Shown here: positions 40,089 to 49,544 of the stretch, in pieces
How positions within the stretch are numbered: the first letter of the stretch is position 1
Layout of the letters: every line of letters begins with the position of its first letter
Assembly: GCF_016908195.1 (NCBI RefSeq)
Contig: NZ_JAFBDK010000013.1
Coordinates: forward strand, 32,765 to 96,764
Direction of reading: 5' to 3'
Origin: Jeotgalibacillus terrae
GTDB taxonomy: Bacteria > Bacillota > Bacilli > Bacillales > Jeotgalibacillaceae
DNA: 64,000 nucleotides
Notes under the pieces: generated by a model
What the model saw: the letters and a program-made list of their open reading frames with translations, nothing else
Databases searched by the model: none
Told to the model about the DNA's origin: nothing
Program-made: the position numbers and the translations under genes

Positions 40089-40538
40089 TTGGATAAAAGA
40101 GCGAAAATTATAGACAGATTAATTACAGAGCAAGGTTTTAGTAAAAAAGCTTTTGCAGAAAGTATTGGAATACCTCCAACTACTCTTAGATCGATGCTTG
40201 AACGAGGTATTGGGAAGGCTTCAGTTGATAACGTAATTAAAGTTTGTAATGGTCTCGGTCTTACAGTAGATGAATTAGAAATGATGGTTAAGAAGGAAAA
40301 CAACGAACTACCAGAATTAAATGACAAAGATGAGAGGGATATTCAAAAGGAATTACAAAAAATGATAGATAATCTTGAAGGAAATGGAGCATATGCAGCT
40401 TTTGATGGTAATTCTTTTGATGATATGGATGAAGAGGACAAAGAACTATTGAAATCCAGTCTTGAAAATTCATTAAGATTGGCTAAGAGACTTGCTAAAC
40501 AAAAGTTCACGCCAAAGAAATACAAAGATCCGGAGTGA
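40089..40538 (+). CDS. ImmR-like phage repressor (TTG start)
   Basis: The 149-residue protein has an N-terminal XRE HTH (F-S-K-K-A-F-A-E-S-I-G-I-P-P-T-T-L-R-S-M) and an acidic C-terminal part without the S24 Ser-Lys peptidase. It is followed by an ImmA-like metallopeptidase, the arrangement of ICEBs1 and phi105-type repressors that are cleaved by ImmA rather than self-cleaving. TTG start with AAAGGAG at good spacing. Confidence 0.85.
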   Translation: MDKRAKIIDRLITEQGFSKKAFAESIGIPPTTLRSMLERGIGKASVDNVIKVCNGLGLTVDELEMMVKKENNELPELNDKDERDIQKELQKMIDNLEGNGAYAAFDGNSFDDMDEEDKELLKSSLENSLRLAKRLAKQKFTPKKYKDPE

Positions 40539-40542
40539 TTTT

Positions 40543-40971
40543 ATGTCTGTTGAAACTGCTCTTAATCACGTGATGAAAAAATATAAAACAAATTGTCCTT
40601 TTAAAATAGCTGAAGAGATTGGTATTCAGGTAATTTTTGAAGACCTAGGCAAAACTCTGGGATATTACCATAAAAATTATAGAATTAAACTCATCCACAT
40701 CAATGAATCTGCATCCGAGAATAAGAAAAAATTTATTTGTGCACATGAGCTCGGACATGCACTTTTGCACCCCGATGCTAATACCCCATTTTTAAAAAGC
40801 CACACTTTTTATTCCACAGATAAAATTGAGATTGAAGCGAATAGGTTTGCTATAGGCCTATTATTTGCAAGTGACTATACATACGATCAGGTGCTGCTAA
40901 AAGAAGCAGTTCATGAATATGGCATTCCAAGGAGCCTCATTCATGAACGTTTGCAGCCCCAAAAAATTTAA
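40543..40971 (+). CDS. ImmA/IrrE-type metallopeptidase
   Basis: The 142-residue protein has C-A-H-E-L-G-H-A-L-L-H-P-D (zinc site) and a later E-I-E-A-N-R-F-A-I-G-L-L (third ligand region), the ImmA signature. GGAGTGAT precedes the ATG at 40543. It likely cleaves the adjacent repressor to induce the prophage; no activator gene was found nearby. Confidence 0.9.
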   Translation: MSVETALNHVMKKYKTNCPFKIAEEIGIQVIFEDLGKTLGYYHKNYRIKLIHINESASENKKKFICAHELGHALLHPDANTPFLKSHTFYSTDKIEIEANRFAIGLLFASDYTYDQVLLKEAVHEYGIPRSLIHERLQPQKI

Positions 40972-41017
40972 TGATAGCCTGACATAATTTAATCAATTTG
41001 GGGAGGTGAGGGAATTC

Positions 41018-42130
41018 ATGGCCAGTATCACAAAAAGGGGAAAGACATGGCAATATACAGTAAGTAGATATACTGATGGTAAGTATGATCCAATTCGTAA
41101 AGGTGGATTTAAAGGAGAAAAGGAAGCTCGTCTTGCTGCAGCTAAAGTTGAACTGGATCTTGCTGAAGGTGTACAGGAGTCTTATTCTTCGGATATATTC
41201 GCTGATTACTTTGAGGAATGGGTTGAAGATTTTAAATCAAATCGTGCGACCCCCACTAAAAAGCGCTATAAGACTACTCATAACATCATCAAAGAAGAAT
41301 TCGGCAGAATAAAAATTAAAGATATTAATAAAAGAAGGTATCAGAGATTCCTTAATAATTTTGGTAAAAAACATAGTCATGAAACTTTACGTAAGATCAA
41401 CACCCATATTAGAGCCTGTGTAAAAGAAGCGGTTGATGAAGGGATTATTAGAACTGATTTTACTCGTGGGGTTGAAATAAATGGCCAGGTTAAAGCGAAG
41501 TCTGCAAATGATAAGTTTTTAAGTTTCTCTGATGCTCAAATGCTTTTAGAGTATTTACACATACACAGATCTAGGAGCCCCTTGTATTATTTATTAATTT
41601 TAGGACTGCAGACAGGTATGAGATACGGGGAACTTTTAGGTTTAAAGAAATCTGATTTTAAGTTTGATGAAAATATCATCGAAGTAAGACGCACATTAGA
41701 CTATAAATATGGCGAAGGGATCGGACCGCTGAAGAGTGAAGAAAGAGACCTTGAAATGGATGAATGGACAATGAAACTATTCCAAGACGAATTATTTAAA
41801 TCTTCTGTAACTACTCTTGACGGCATGGTATTTTTTAACCCCAGAACGAAATATGGAACTTACTCAAACGCTGCTCCGAATAAGATTTTAAAAAAAGCAT
41901 TAAAGAAGCTTGAAATTAAACCTGAGATCACTGTTCATGGTTTGCGACATACCCATATATCAATATTACTTTTCAATGATATAAATGTTCAATACGTCTC
42001 AGAACGAGCCGGCCATAAAGATACAACTGTTACTCTTCAAACATACGCTCATGTGCTAAAAGAGATGGAAAATAAAGAAAAAACCAAGACAAGAGATGTA
42101 TTAAATCAGATGACGAAAATTGCTCAGTAA
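41018..42130 (+). CDS. Prophage integrase (tyrosine recombinase)
   Basis: The 370-residue protein has an N-terminal arm-binding domain (T-K-R-G-K-T-W-Q-Y-T-V-S-R-Y), a SAM-like core-binding domain (about 60-160), and a catalytic domain with Arg in T-G-M-R-Y-G-E, H-G-L-R-H-T-H, His in A-G-H-K-D-T and Tyr in Q-T-Y-A-H-V. The ATG at 41018 follows GGGAGGTGAGGG. It sits at the attachment-site end of the prophage. Confidence 0.96.
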   Translation: MASITKRGKTWQYTVSRYTDGKYDPIRKGGFKGEKEARLAAAKVELDLAEGVQESYSSDIFADYFEEWVEDFKSNRATPTKKRYKTTHNIIKEEFGRIKIKDINKRRYQRFLNNFGKKHSHETLRKINTHIRACVKEAVDEGIIRTDFTRGVEINGQVKAKSANDKFLSFSDAQMLLEYLHIHRSRSPLYYLLILGLQTGMRYGELLGLKKSDFKFDENIIEVRRTLDYKYGEGIGPLKSEERDLEMDEWTMKLFQDELFKSSVTTLDGMVFFNPRTKYGTYSNAAPNKILKKALKKLEIKPEITVHGLRHTHISILLFNDINVQYVSERAGHKDTTVTLQTYAHVLKEMENKEKTKTRDVLNQMTKIAQ

Positions 42131-42300
42131 ACTCACCTGAATATCTTTGAAAAACATAGATAAAACACTTTTACTACACATCACACTACACAAAATAATA
42201 ATGAAAGGCTATATTATAGGTTAAAAACGCCTTAAAAGGATTCCCTTCGAGGGCGTACAGTACAGCCGATCACTCTGATGAGTGGTTGGCTTTTTTTGTT
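42131..42300. other. Integrase 3' region, probable prophage end (attachment site region)
   Basis: This 170-bp AT-rich stretch follows the integrase. No tRNA end is seen. The host-type 21-bp repeat array begins just beyond (42307), so the prophage boundary probably lies here, but the core cannot be named because the other prophage end is outside the window. Confidence 0.5.
42264..42298 (+). terminator. Terminator downstream of the integrase
   Basis: AGCCGATCACTC pairs with GAGTGGTTGGCT across a TGAT loop (12 pairs, two G-U) followed by TTTTTTTG. Confidence 0.85.
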
Positions 42301-42306
42301 GGGTGT

Positions 42307-42406
42307 GTAGTGGCTGTGTAGTGGTTTGCGCTTGTGAGGTAGTAATCTGCGCTTAGGAAGTAGCGATACAACCGACCACTTGTAGCATTCCACGTCCGCC
42401 AGGCAG
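42307..42406. repeat. Degenerate repeats with 21/22-bp phase, array 1
   Basis: GTAG (once GCAG) recurs at 42318, 42339, 42360, 42382 and 42403, spaced 21, 21, 22 and 21 bp, with partly shared flanks (TGCGCTT...GTAG). An extra GTAG lies at 42307. The unit sequence is poorly conserved but the spacing is regular. Similar arrays with other unit sequences occur at 49.35 and 57.15 kb. Confidence 0.6.
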
Positions 42407-42486
42407 CTAGCGCGGCGTGAGCGTGTCACATCCGCTGGACTCACTGCAGCAACTCAAGCCCGCTCCGGCCCCATACCTGCAAAAAA

Positions 42487-42513
42487 CCCTCCCCCGGCAC
42501 AGCCGGAGGAGGG
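42487..42513 (-). terminator. Terminator of the crh operon
   Basis: CCCTCCCCCGGC and GCCGGAGGAGGG pair on the minus strand and are followed by a T6 run. Confidence 0.9.
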
Positions 42514-42520
42514 ATCTTCA

Positions 42521-42778
42521 TCAACTTTCTTTTTCCACATACTCAGCAAGCGTTTGCATAGCTGCTTCTTCATCATTGCCTTCAGTAATTAGCGTGAAGG
42601 TCTCACCTGTGCCGAGTGCAAGACTCATCAGGCCCATGATGCTTTTTGCGTTTACTTTCTTGTTATTCTTTTCGATAAACACTTCTGCCTGAAACTTTGT
42701 TGCCTCCTGAACGAAGATGGATGCAGGCCTCGCCTGCAATCCACTTTTCAACTTAACTGTCACTTCTTTTTGCTGCAT
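42521..42778 (-). CDS. crh: Crh, catabolite repression HPr-like protein
   Basis: The 85-residue HPr-like protein has Gln15 (G-L-Q-A-R-P-A) instead of the His15 used by HPr for sugar transport, and retains Ser46 (A-K-S-I-M-G-L). That combination defines Crh, which is phosphorylated on Ser46 by HprK and then acts with CcpA. hprK is in this window at 61.9-62.9 kb. Last gene of the yvcI-rapZ-yvcK-whiA-crh operon. Confidence 0.95.
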   Translation of the reverse strand: MQQKEVTVKLKSGLQARPASIFVQEATKFQAEVFIEKNNKKVNAKSIMGLMSLALGTGETFTLITEGNDEEAAMQTLAEYVEKES

Positions 42779-42799
42779 CTGATCTCCCCCTGCCTGAAT

Positions 42800-43747
42800 T
42801 TAACTTTGTACCATTTCACCTTTACGAAGCTTTTCTGCTATCTGATCAATCTTTCTGAGACGATGGTTAATTCCGGACTTGCTGACAGCGCCGCCGGAGA
42901 CCATTTCACCAAGCTCTTTTAGCGTTACATCCTGATAGGCGACTCTGAGTTCCGCGATTTCACGGAGCTTGTCAGGCAGGATGCCAAGACCTGCAGTACG
43001 TTCGATAAAACGGATATTCTCCACCTGTCTGAGTGCTGCACCAATCGTCTTATTCAGATTCGCTGTTTCACAATTCACAAGACGGTTGACAGAGTTTCTC
43101 ATATCTCTGACAATCCGTACATCCTCAAAACGCAACAGTGCCTGGTGTGCACCAATCAGACTGAAGAATTCAGTGATTTTTTCAGCTTCCTTCAGATAAG
43201 TGACAAACCCTTTTTTACGTTCAATCGTTTTACTGTTCAGATTAAACTGGTTCATCAGATTAGCCAGTGAATCATTATGCTCCTCGTAAAGCGTGAAAAT
43301 TTCAAGGTGATAAGAAGAAGTTTCAGGGTTGTTCACTGAACCGCCTGCTAAGAATGCTCCTCTCAGATAAGCACGCTGACAGCACTTTTTTCCGATTGTG
43401 GCAGGTGAAATGTCGTGGTTCAGGCTGAAACTTTCACCGAGGATATTCAGATCTTCAAGTATATCGCGCGCCTGTTCAGCGATTCTGACGATATAAACAT
43501 TGTTTTTCTTCAGCCGCATCTTTTTACGGACGAGCAGCTCTACCTGCACAGTATAATTCTTTTTAATAAGTGTATAGATTCTGCGGGCAATTGCCGCATT
43601 TTCTGTTTGAATATTAACGATTAAGACTCTGTTTGAAAAAGACAGTGTTCCGTTCATTCTGATCAGCGCGGATAATTCCGCTTTCGAACAGCAATCATTT
43701 GCCTCAATCTGGGTGAGTTCTTTTTTCGTTTCTGACGCAAACGACAT
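42800..43747 (-). CDS. whiA: WhiA, DNA-binding cell-division protein
   Basis: The 315-residue protein starts [12 protein letters not shown] and has a degenerate LAGLIDADG-like N-domain ([14 protein letters not shown]) and a C-terminal HTH ([20 protein letters not shown]). In B. subtilis it affects chromosome segregation and division. Lies between yvcK and crh as in Bacillus. Confidence 0.96.
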   Translation of the reverse strand: MSFASETKKELTQIEANDCCSKAELSALIRMNGTLSFSNRVLIVNIQTENAAIARRIYTLIKKNYTVQVELLVRKKMRLKKNNVYIVRIAEQARDILEDLNILGESFSLNHDISPATIGKKCCQRAYLRGAFLAGGSVNNPETSSYHLEIFTLYEEHNDSLANLMNQFNLNSKTIERKKGFVTYLKEAEKITEFFSLIGAHQALLRFEDVRIVRDMRNSVNRLVNCETANLNKTIGAALRQVENIRFIERTAGLGILPDKLREIAELRVAYQDVTLKELGEMVSGGAVSKSGINHRLRKIDQIAEKLRKGEMVQS

Positions 43748-43776
43748 ATGTCTTTTCCGCCTCCCTCTTTCACTAA

Positions 43777-44748
43777 CTACGCGAGCTGGCCTTTTGATTC
43801 AGCCATTAAGCGGACAACAATTTCTGCGACCCGGTCTGTATCATGACGGATCAGCCCGTCGCGATTAATGATTATTTTATCATAAACCACCTGAAGTCCG
43901 AGCCCTTTTAAGCGATCTACATCAAATTTTACGGGTTCCGCCATTTCTTTATCATAAAGTGAGCGGATTTCAGCCGGTACATCTTCATTATTAACAAGTA
44001 CATAATCCATAAACTTAGATCCCATATGCTGATAGATTGCCTCAACATGCTGCGAGGCAGTGTAGTTCATCGTTTCACCAGCCTGGGTCATCAGGTTGCA
44101 TATATACACTTTTGGTGCGTTACTCTTCAGCACTGCTTGTCCAATTTGTTTGACAAGCAGGTTTGGCAGAATACTTGTATAAAGTGAACCTGGTCCGATA
44201 ATGATCATATCAGCTTCCTCAATCGCTTCTACAGCTGCCGGCAGAGCTTTAACATGCTTTGGCGATAAAAAGACACGATTGATTTTTTTGCCGCTGTATG
44301 GAATTTTAGACTCACCTTTGATAATCGATCCGTCTTCCATTTCAGCAGACAGCACGATACTCTGGTTGGCAGACGGTAGAACGCGCCCTCTGACATTCAG
44401 TACTTTACTCATTTCCTCAACGCCATGCGCAAAGTCTCCGGTGATTGATGTCATCGCTGCGATAATTAAGTTCCCCAGCGAATGACCGTCCAATTCATTT
44501 TTACCTGCGAATCTGTACTGGAACATTTCTTCAACGAGCGGTTCAACATCAGATAATGCAGCAATGACATTTCTGATGTCACCCGGAGGCGGAATTTTCA
44601 GGTCATCCCTGATTCTTCCCGAACTGCCCCCGTCGTCCGCCACTGTTACAATTGCCGTGAGATCGAGCGGATGCTGCTTCAGCCCCCGCAGCAGAACAGA
44701 CAGGCCTGTCCCGCCTCCGATCACGACTACTTTTCCCTGCCTGTTCAT
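43777..44748 (-). CDS. yvcK: YvcK/CofD-family gluconeogenesis factor
   Basis: The 323-residue protein has [16 protein letters not shown] and [12 protein letters not shown], the family signature, plus P-P-P-G-D-I-R-N. YvcK binds UDP-sugars and is needed for growth on gluconeogenic carbon and for proper cell-wall synthesis. Its ATG overlaps the rapZ stop (ATGA). Confidence 0.96.
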   Translation of the reverse strand: MNRQGKVVVIGGGTGLSVLLRGLKQHPLDLTAIVTVADDGGSSGRIRDDLKIPPPGDIRNVIAALSDVEPLVEEMFQYRFAGKNELDGHSLGNLIIAAMTSITGDFAHGVEEMSKVLNVRGRVLPSANQSIVLSAEMEDGSIIKGESKIPYSGKKINRVFLSPKHVKALPAAVEAIEEADMIIIGPGSLYTSILPNLLVKQIGQAVLKSNAPKVYICNLMTQAGETMNYTASQHVEAIYQHMGSKFMDYVLVNNEDVPAEIRSLYDKEMAEPVKFDVDRLKGLGLQVVYDKIIINRDGLIRHDTDRVAEIVVRLMAESKGQLA

Positions 44749-45629
44749 GTTTTGGGCAGTCCCTGCTTTTTATGAATATCACGGTGTGTGATCTGAGTGT
44801 GATAATCCTTCGCAAATGCACGCGCAATTTCTTCAGCCAGCGCAACAGAACGGTGCTGACCGCCTGTACAGCCAATGGCAATCACAAGCTGACTTTTGCC
44901 TTCACGCTTATAATGCGGAAGCATAAACTGCAGAAGATCAATTGTTTTCTCCAGAAACTTTTTCGTCTCTGTCCATTTCATCACATACTCAGAAACTTCT
45001 TCATCCAGGCCTGTCTGGGGTCTCATGTGGTCAATATAGTGGGGATTCGGCAGGAACCTCACATCAAAAACAAGGTCAGCATCAATCGGTAAACCATGTT
45101 TGAATCCAAACGACATTACATTGACGGTAAACAATGACTGCTTATTCACTGAAAACTCCTGAAGAATTTTCTCACGCAGTTCTCTCGGTTTCAAATTAGA
45201 CGTATTATAAATGGTCTGTGCGCGCCCTTTCAGATCGGCAAGCAGCACCCGCTCCTGCTTAATCCCCTCCATTGGTAGACCCGCAGGTGCCAACGGATGA
45301 GAGCGGCGCGTCTCTTTGTAGCGTCTGACAAGCGCCTGATCCTCTGCATCTAAAAACAGAATGCGCGGCTTCAGTATTTCTTCTTTATCAAACTGATCGA
45401 GTGCCTGAAAAAGTGAATCAAAAAATTCACGCCCTCTTAAATCCATGACAACTGCCACCCGGTTCATCTTATCCCCGGATTCTTTCATGAGTTCAAGAAA
45501 TTTCGGCAGCAGCGTCGGAGGCAGATTATCCACACAGAAGAAACCGAGATCTTCAAAACTTTGGATCGCTACCGTTTTACCAGCTCCGGACATTCCGGTA
45601 ATAATCACTAATTCCATATCTGTTGACAT
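44745..45629 (-). CDS. rapZ: RapZ (YvcJ) nucleotide-binding protein
   Basis: The 294-residue protein has Walker A G-M-S-G-A-G-K-T near residue 12 and the C-terminal [12 protein letters not shown] region of RapZ. In Bacillus YvcJ hydrolyses GTP/ATP and affects competence; in E. coli RapZ controls glmS RNA. Start at ATG 45629, with GAGGGAG upstream, rather than the GTG one codon earlier. Confidence 0.95.
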   Translation of the reverse strand: MSTDMELVIITGMSGAGKTVAIQSFEDLGFFCVDNLPPTLLPKFLELMKESGDKMNRVAVVMDLRGREFFDSLFQALDQFDKEEILKPRILFLDAEDQALVRRYKETRRSHPLAPAGLPMEGIKQERVLLADLKGRAQTIYNTSNLKPRELREKILQEFSVNKQSLFTVNVMSFGFKHGLPIDADLVFDVRFLPNPHYIDHMRPQTGLDEEVSEYVMKWTETKKFLEKTIDLLQFMLPHYKREGKSQLVIAIGCTGGQHRSVALAEEIARAFAKDYHTQITHRDIHKKQGLPKT

Positions 45630-45643
45630 CACGACACTCCCTC

Positions 45644-46102
45644 TCAGCTAGGATCCAGACGATAAGATAAAAGCTCAAAATCTTTTGTATAAGTGAATGT
45701 TCCATAGATCACACCCTGACCGTGAACCACGTATTCAAGAATGTGGCGGTCACCCTCAGCCATATCAAGGGACTGAATCGCTTCGACCGGCTGCCACTCA
45801 AGAATTCCCTCAGGAGACTCTTCAAGCATCAGACCATCACCTTCTGTTGCAAGGAATGTGAACATCATCCACTCAGAAACGACCTCGTTACCATCTTTTA
45901 TAATAAACGTGAAAATCCCCTTAATATCAGGGTTTTTTACATAAATACCTGTTTCTTCTCGGTACTCTCTAATCACAGCATCCCGGACTGATTCACCCGG
46001 CTCCATCTTTCCGCCCGGCGCAACCCACCAGTCTCTTCTCGGCTTCTGTAGAAGAAGCGCCTGATTATCTTTTATATAGACACAATTCGTTATTCTCTGC
46101 AT
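45644..46102 (-). CDS. yvcI: NUDIX hydrolase YvcI
   Basis: The 152-residue protein has the Nudix box [24 protein letters not shown] (written here with single letters as read). It is related to MutT/8-oxo-dGTP-type hydrolases but the substrate is not known. First gene of the operon ending in crh. Confidence 0.92.
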   Translation of the reverse strand: MQRITNCVYIKDNQALLLQKPRRDWWVAPGGKMEPGESVRDAVIREYREETGIYVKNPDIKGIFTFIIKDGNEVVSEWMMFTFLATEGDGLMLEESPEGILEWQPVEAIQSLDMAEGDRHILEYVVHGQGVIYGTFTYTKDFELLSYRLDPS

Positions 46103-46223
46103 ATCATCACCTGCTCATTTTTGCTCATTCATTTTATTATACATGCTTTCAAAGTCACTCACAATTAAGCCGTATTGTTTCCTTCTCTATCCTTATGCAA
46201 ATCTCCTCTTCAATATGAAGACA

Positions 46224-46256
46224 AAAAAAGGGCACGGACTGTTTCAAGTCCGTGCC
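46224..46256 (-). terminator. Terminator after trxB
   Basis: GGCACGGACT (46231-46240) pairs perfectly with AGTCCGTGCC (46247-46256); a T7 run follows on the minus strand. It lies between trxB and yvcI. Confidence 0.85.
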
Positions 46257-46286
46257 AAAATATATATTTAAGGGGGTCAATTACTT

Positions 46287-46343
46287 ATGGTTTTACTATA
46301 CCCGCTTATTGTTGCGTTATGGTTACAGTTTGGTAACGATTAG
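46287..46343 (+). CDS. Possible 18-residue hydrophobic peptide
   Basis: The frame M-V-L-L-Y-P-L-I-V-A-L-W-L-Q-F-G-N-D and stop TAG has an excellent AAGGGGGTC site nine bases upstream of its ATG. It is in an otherwise empty 536-bp gap and on the strand opposite to the flanking genes. The peptide is strongly hydrophobic, like small membrane peptides or type I toxins. Without comparison it is only a candidate. Confidence 0.4.
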   Translation: MVLLYPLIVALWLQFGND

Positions 46344-46494
46344 ATAAAGAATTATTAATCTAATACGCGTTATTAAAGTTGGCTGGTAACATCCACTTAA
46401 GGAGAACGCTTTCCCGAGTCGTCCTCTGTAGCGAGGATCACCAGGTATGTTGGCATTCAGATACTTTAAAAAAGATTAGTTTAAAGATGAAAAA

Positions 46495-46623
46495 GCTGGT
46501 CATTGGAGTGGAGGGCGGAGACTCCCGCCCCAGGAAGGGACAGGTGAGACCCCGCAGAGCGAAGCTCGAGGAGGCTCACCGCCCGGGGGCAGGAAAGCGC
46601 AGCCCTCCACGGAAATGACCAGC
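46495..46623 (+). repeat. Structured intergenic repeat, family A copy 1
   Basis: About 129 bp. Ends pair as GCTGGTCATT/AATGACCAGC and GTGGAGGGC/GCCCTCCAC. The conserved core includes GGTGAGACCCCGCAGAG, GAGCGAAGCTC and GGCTCACCGCCCGGGGGCAGG. The core is nearly identical to the copies at 53.2 and 56.7 kb (inverted), while the ends change in a compensating way. No gene in it. Confidence 0.9.
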
Positions 46624-46638
46624 GGTTCTTATTGATAA

Positions 46639-47604
<966 letters not shown>

Positions 47605-47674
47605 TTAGATGAGTTCATAGGTTTATATCATCATTTATCGTAATCCAAGTGTGAATAATCGTCCAATCATCTGC

Positions 47675-49123
47675 TTACGGAAGGTAACACTCGATTTCAC
47701 GCTTATATCTCGCAAGCGTTCCGGGTGCTACGCCATATTTAGCAGCGATCTCTTTCTGCGTCAGCTTTGACCCTCTCACTTTTCTCCACAAGTACTCCAC
47801 AGCAGCTGCGAGTCCTTCTATATTAGTAAAAGGATACCCATTTACAGAGCCGTGATAAACAATATGGAACCACATATAAAACAGCCCCTGATGAGATGCC
47901 TCATTCAATTCAAAATGCTTCAGCAGTTCACCCGCTACGCTGTGAGCCCTGCTGATTGGTGTATCGTGGTGCTCATCAGTCTGCAGCATCATATAATAAT
48001 CCGTTTCAATCTGCGTAAAATAGTCAGGCGGCGGTTCTTTTAAAAACCGGTCCGACTCCTGAATATCCTTAAACAGGATAAACATCCGCTCTTCCGGATA
48101 AAATGTCTTCAGTTTTTCATCATTTCGGGTGGTCGCACGGTTCCAGGGCTCCTGGCCGGCTTTGTCAGGCTGCTCTTCAATGACACGCTTCCACGCATCT
48201 TCTGCCGCTTTCTTATGACCAGTCTGCCATGCAGAATGCGACAGCCAGTAGTAAAAACCGCCGTCTCCTTCAAACCCTCTTTTCAAAAGGCTTCTCAGCC
48301 ACGCATACGCCTGCTCATACTGACCCAGCAAAGCAAATGTCGCACCGAGCTTAAAGCGGTGTTCAATCAGAAACGGCCGCACTGTTTCAAGTGCTTTCGT
48401 CAGAGCTTTCAACTCCTGATCGCGTCCTTCATAATGGTAGTACACGGCCAGGTTGCATAGCGCATGCAGGTTCCCCGGATTCCGGTTCAGCACTTCAGTC
48501 AAGATCGCTGAAGCCTGTTCTGTATCACCCTGATAAAAGTAGGCAAGCGCCAAATTATTATAAGCGGACCAGTAATCCGGAAAACGTTCAACAACGCCCT
48601 CAAGTACTTCAATCGCTTCATTGAACTTTCCATCAGCAAGCAGTTTTCCCGCTTTCTCCTGATGAACAATCAGCTCATCCTGCTCAAACTCTTCGTCAAA
48701 ACCATCTTCATCCTCAAACTCCAGTAAATCAAGCAAATCCTCAGCATCCTCTGAAAATTCACCTTCAGGCTGATCGTCTAAATATTTATTAACATGGCGG
48801 TAAGCCTCCTGGAATAAACCAAGATGCGCATAGTTATTCGCCATAAAATAGTGAACCTCTGTCATTGACGGATCGGTTGATTCAAATATGCGTTTCAAAC
48901 GCTCATTCGACTCCTGGAAATGTCCCAGTTCCGTTTCAATCATCGCAATCTGCAGCGCAATCATCGGCTCTTCCGGCTCAAGTTCAGCGGCTTTCCCAAG
49001 GTATTTCACAGCTTTCTCGAGCTGACCCTTCTGATAAATGGCCATTCCCCTTTTATACATACTCTCACCTGTCTGGGTAAATGGCACAAGCTTTCCTTTT
49101 TGATGATCCGATCCTTTTTTCAT
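47675..49123 (-). CDS. yvcD: TPR-repeat protein, YvcD-like
   Basis: The 482-residue protein has several tetratricopeptide repeats (Y-K-R-G-M-A-I-Y-Q-K-G-Q-L-E-K-A; A-Y-N-N-L-A-L-A-Y-F-Y-Q-G; F-A-L-L-G-Q-Y-E-Q-A-Y). It ends with an HTH-like T-Q-K-E-I-A-A-K-Y-G-V-A-P-G-T-L-A-R-Y-K. It lies between his and trxB, the place of yvcD in B. subtilis. Function unknown; TPRs mediate protein contacts. Confidence 0.85.
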   Translation of the reverse strand: MKKGSDHQKGKLVPFTQTGESMYKRGMAIYQKGQLEKAVKYLGKAAELEPEEPMIALQIAMIETELGHFQESNERLKRIFESTDPSMTEVHYFMANNYAHLGLFQEAYRHVNKYLDDQPEGEFSEDAEDLLDLLEFEDEDGFDEEFEQDELIVHQEKAGKLLADGKFNEAIEVLEGVVERFPDYWSAYNNLALAYFYQGDTEQASAILTEVLNRNPGNLHALCNLAVYYHYEGRDQELKALTKALETVRPFLIEHRFKLGATFALLGQYEQAYAWLRSLLKRGFEGDGGFYYWLSHSAWQTGHKKAAEDAWKRVIEEQPDKAGQEPWNRATTRNDEKLKTFYPEERMFILFKDIQESDRFLKEPPPDYFTQIETDYYMMLQTDEHHDTPISRAHSVAGELLKHFELNEASHQGLFYMWFHIVYHGSVNGYPFTNIEGLAAAVEYLWRKVRGSKLTQKEIAAKYGVAPGTLARYKREIECYLP

Positions 49124-49236
49124 GTATAGCCTCCGTACTGTGTATTAACTAATCAATTTTAGCACGGATTGCGGAGTGTGGAAAGGGGGTGGTTTTGTCG
49201 GGTGGTGCAGAGGGTAGAGGCGGGTCAGACCCGCTA

Positions 49237-49306
49237 CTACGACAAAGCCCGCACACAGCGAAGCCGCCCTTCATGCACTTGGGACACAGGCCTTTAGTTT
49301 CTTAAG
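49237..49306 (-). repeat. Dispersed ~70-bp intergenic element, copy 1
   Basis: Read on the minus strand it runs CTTAAGAAACTAAAGG, then CCCAAGTGCATGAAGG, GCGGCTTCGCTG, and GTCGTAGTAG. The copy at 57087-57158 has the same order with about three quarters of bases conserved. Confidence 0.75.
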
Positions 49307-49350
49307 GTCATCAAGAAGGTGGACCGCTGCAACCAATTACCGTGCGCACG

Positions 49351-49470
49351 ACGTTCGGTTGGGCTGATACAACGTTCGCGGGGCCAGATACGACCTTCAC
49401 CCCGGGTGTATCCGACCTTCGCGGCGCGATATACGACCTTCACCAGCGATTATGTGACCTTCAATCCCCT
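49351..49470. repeat. Degenerate repeats with 21/22-bp phase, array 2
   Basis: The word ACCTTC/ACGTTC recurs so that its TTC ends at 49356, 49377, 49398, 49420, 49441 and 49462: steps of 21, 21, 22, 21, 21. The unit is roughly GATACGACCTTCACC. Other positions vary widely. Not coding. Confidence 0.8.
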
Positions 49471-49504
49471 TCCCTGTCCGCTCGCTCGAACAGCACCATC
49501 ACAC

Positions 49505-49536
49505 AAAAAACACCCGCTCCAAAAGGAAAACGGGTG
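49505..49536 (-). terminator. Terminator of the his operon
   Basis: CACCCG (49511-49516) pairs with CGGGTG (49531-49536); on the minus strand a T6 run follows at 49505-49510. Just after hisI. Confidence 0.85.
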
Positions 49537-49544
49537 TCCATACA

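Larger units (their letters stand above)
49124..49544. other. Gap between yvcD and hisI holding repeats and the his terminator
   Basis: This 420-bp gap has no gene. It holds a hairpin (GCGGGT/ACCCGC, about 49220-49235), a ~70-bp element also present at 57.1 kb, a 21/22-bp array and the his operon terminator. Confidence 0.8.

Noticed and set aside
42131..42300. tRNA or tmRNA 3' end as attachment site
   Set aside because: No acceptor stem, T-loop or CCA-like end can be folded from this stretch.
46379..46618. Open frames crossing the family A and B repeats (for example 46379-46618, 53171-53413, 53269-53469, 56640-56825, 56662-56874)
   Set aside because: They are open only because the repeats are GC-rich; the peptide is shared between copies and has no ribosome site.
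49351..49470. CRISPR array at the 21-bp repeats
   Set aside because: Repeats are too short and variable, there are no spacers of constant length and no cas genes.
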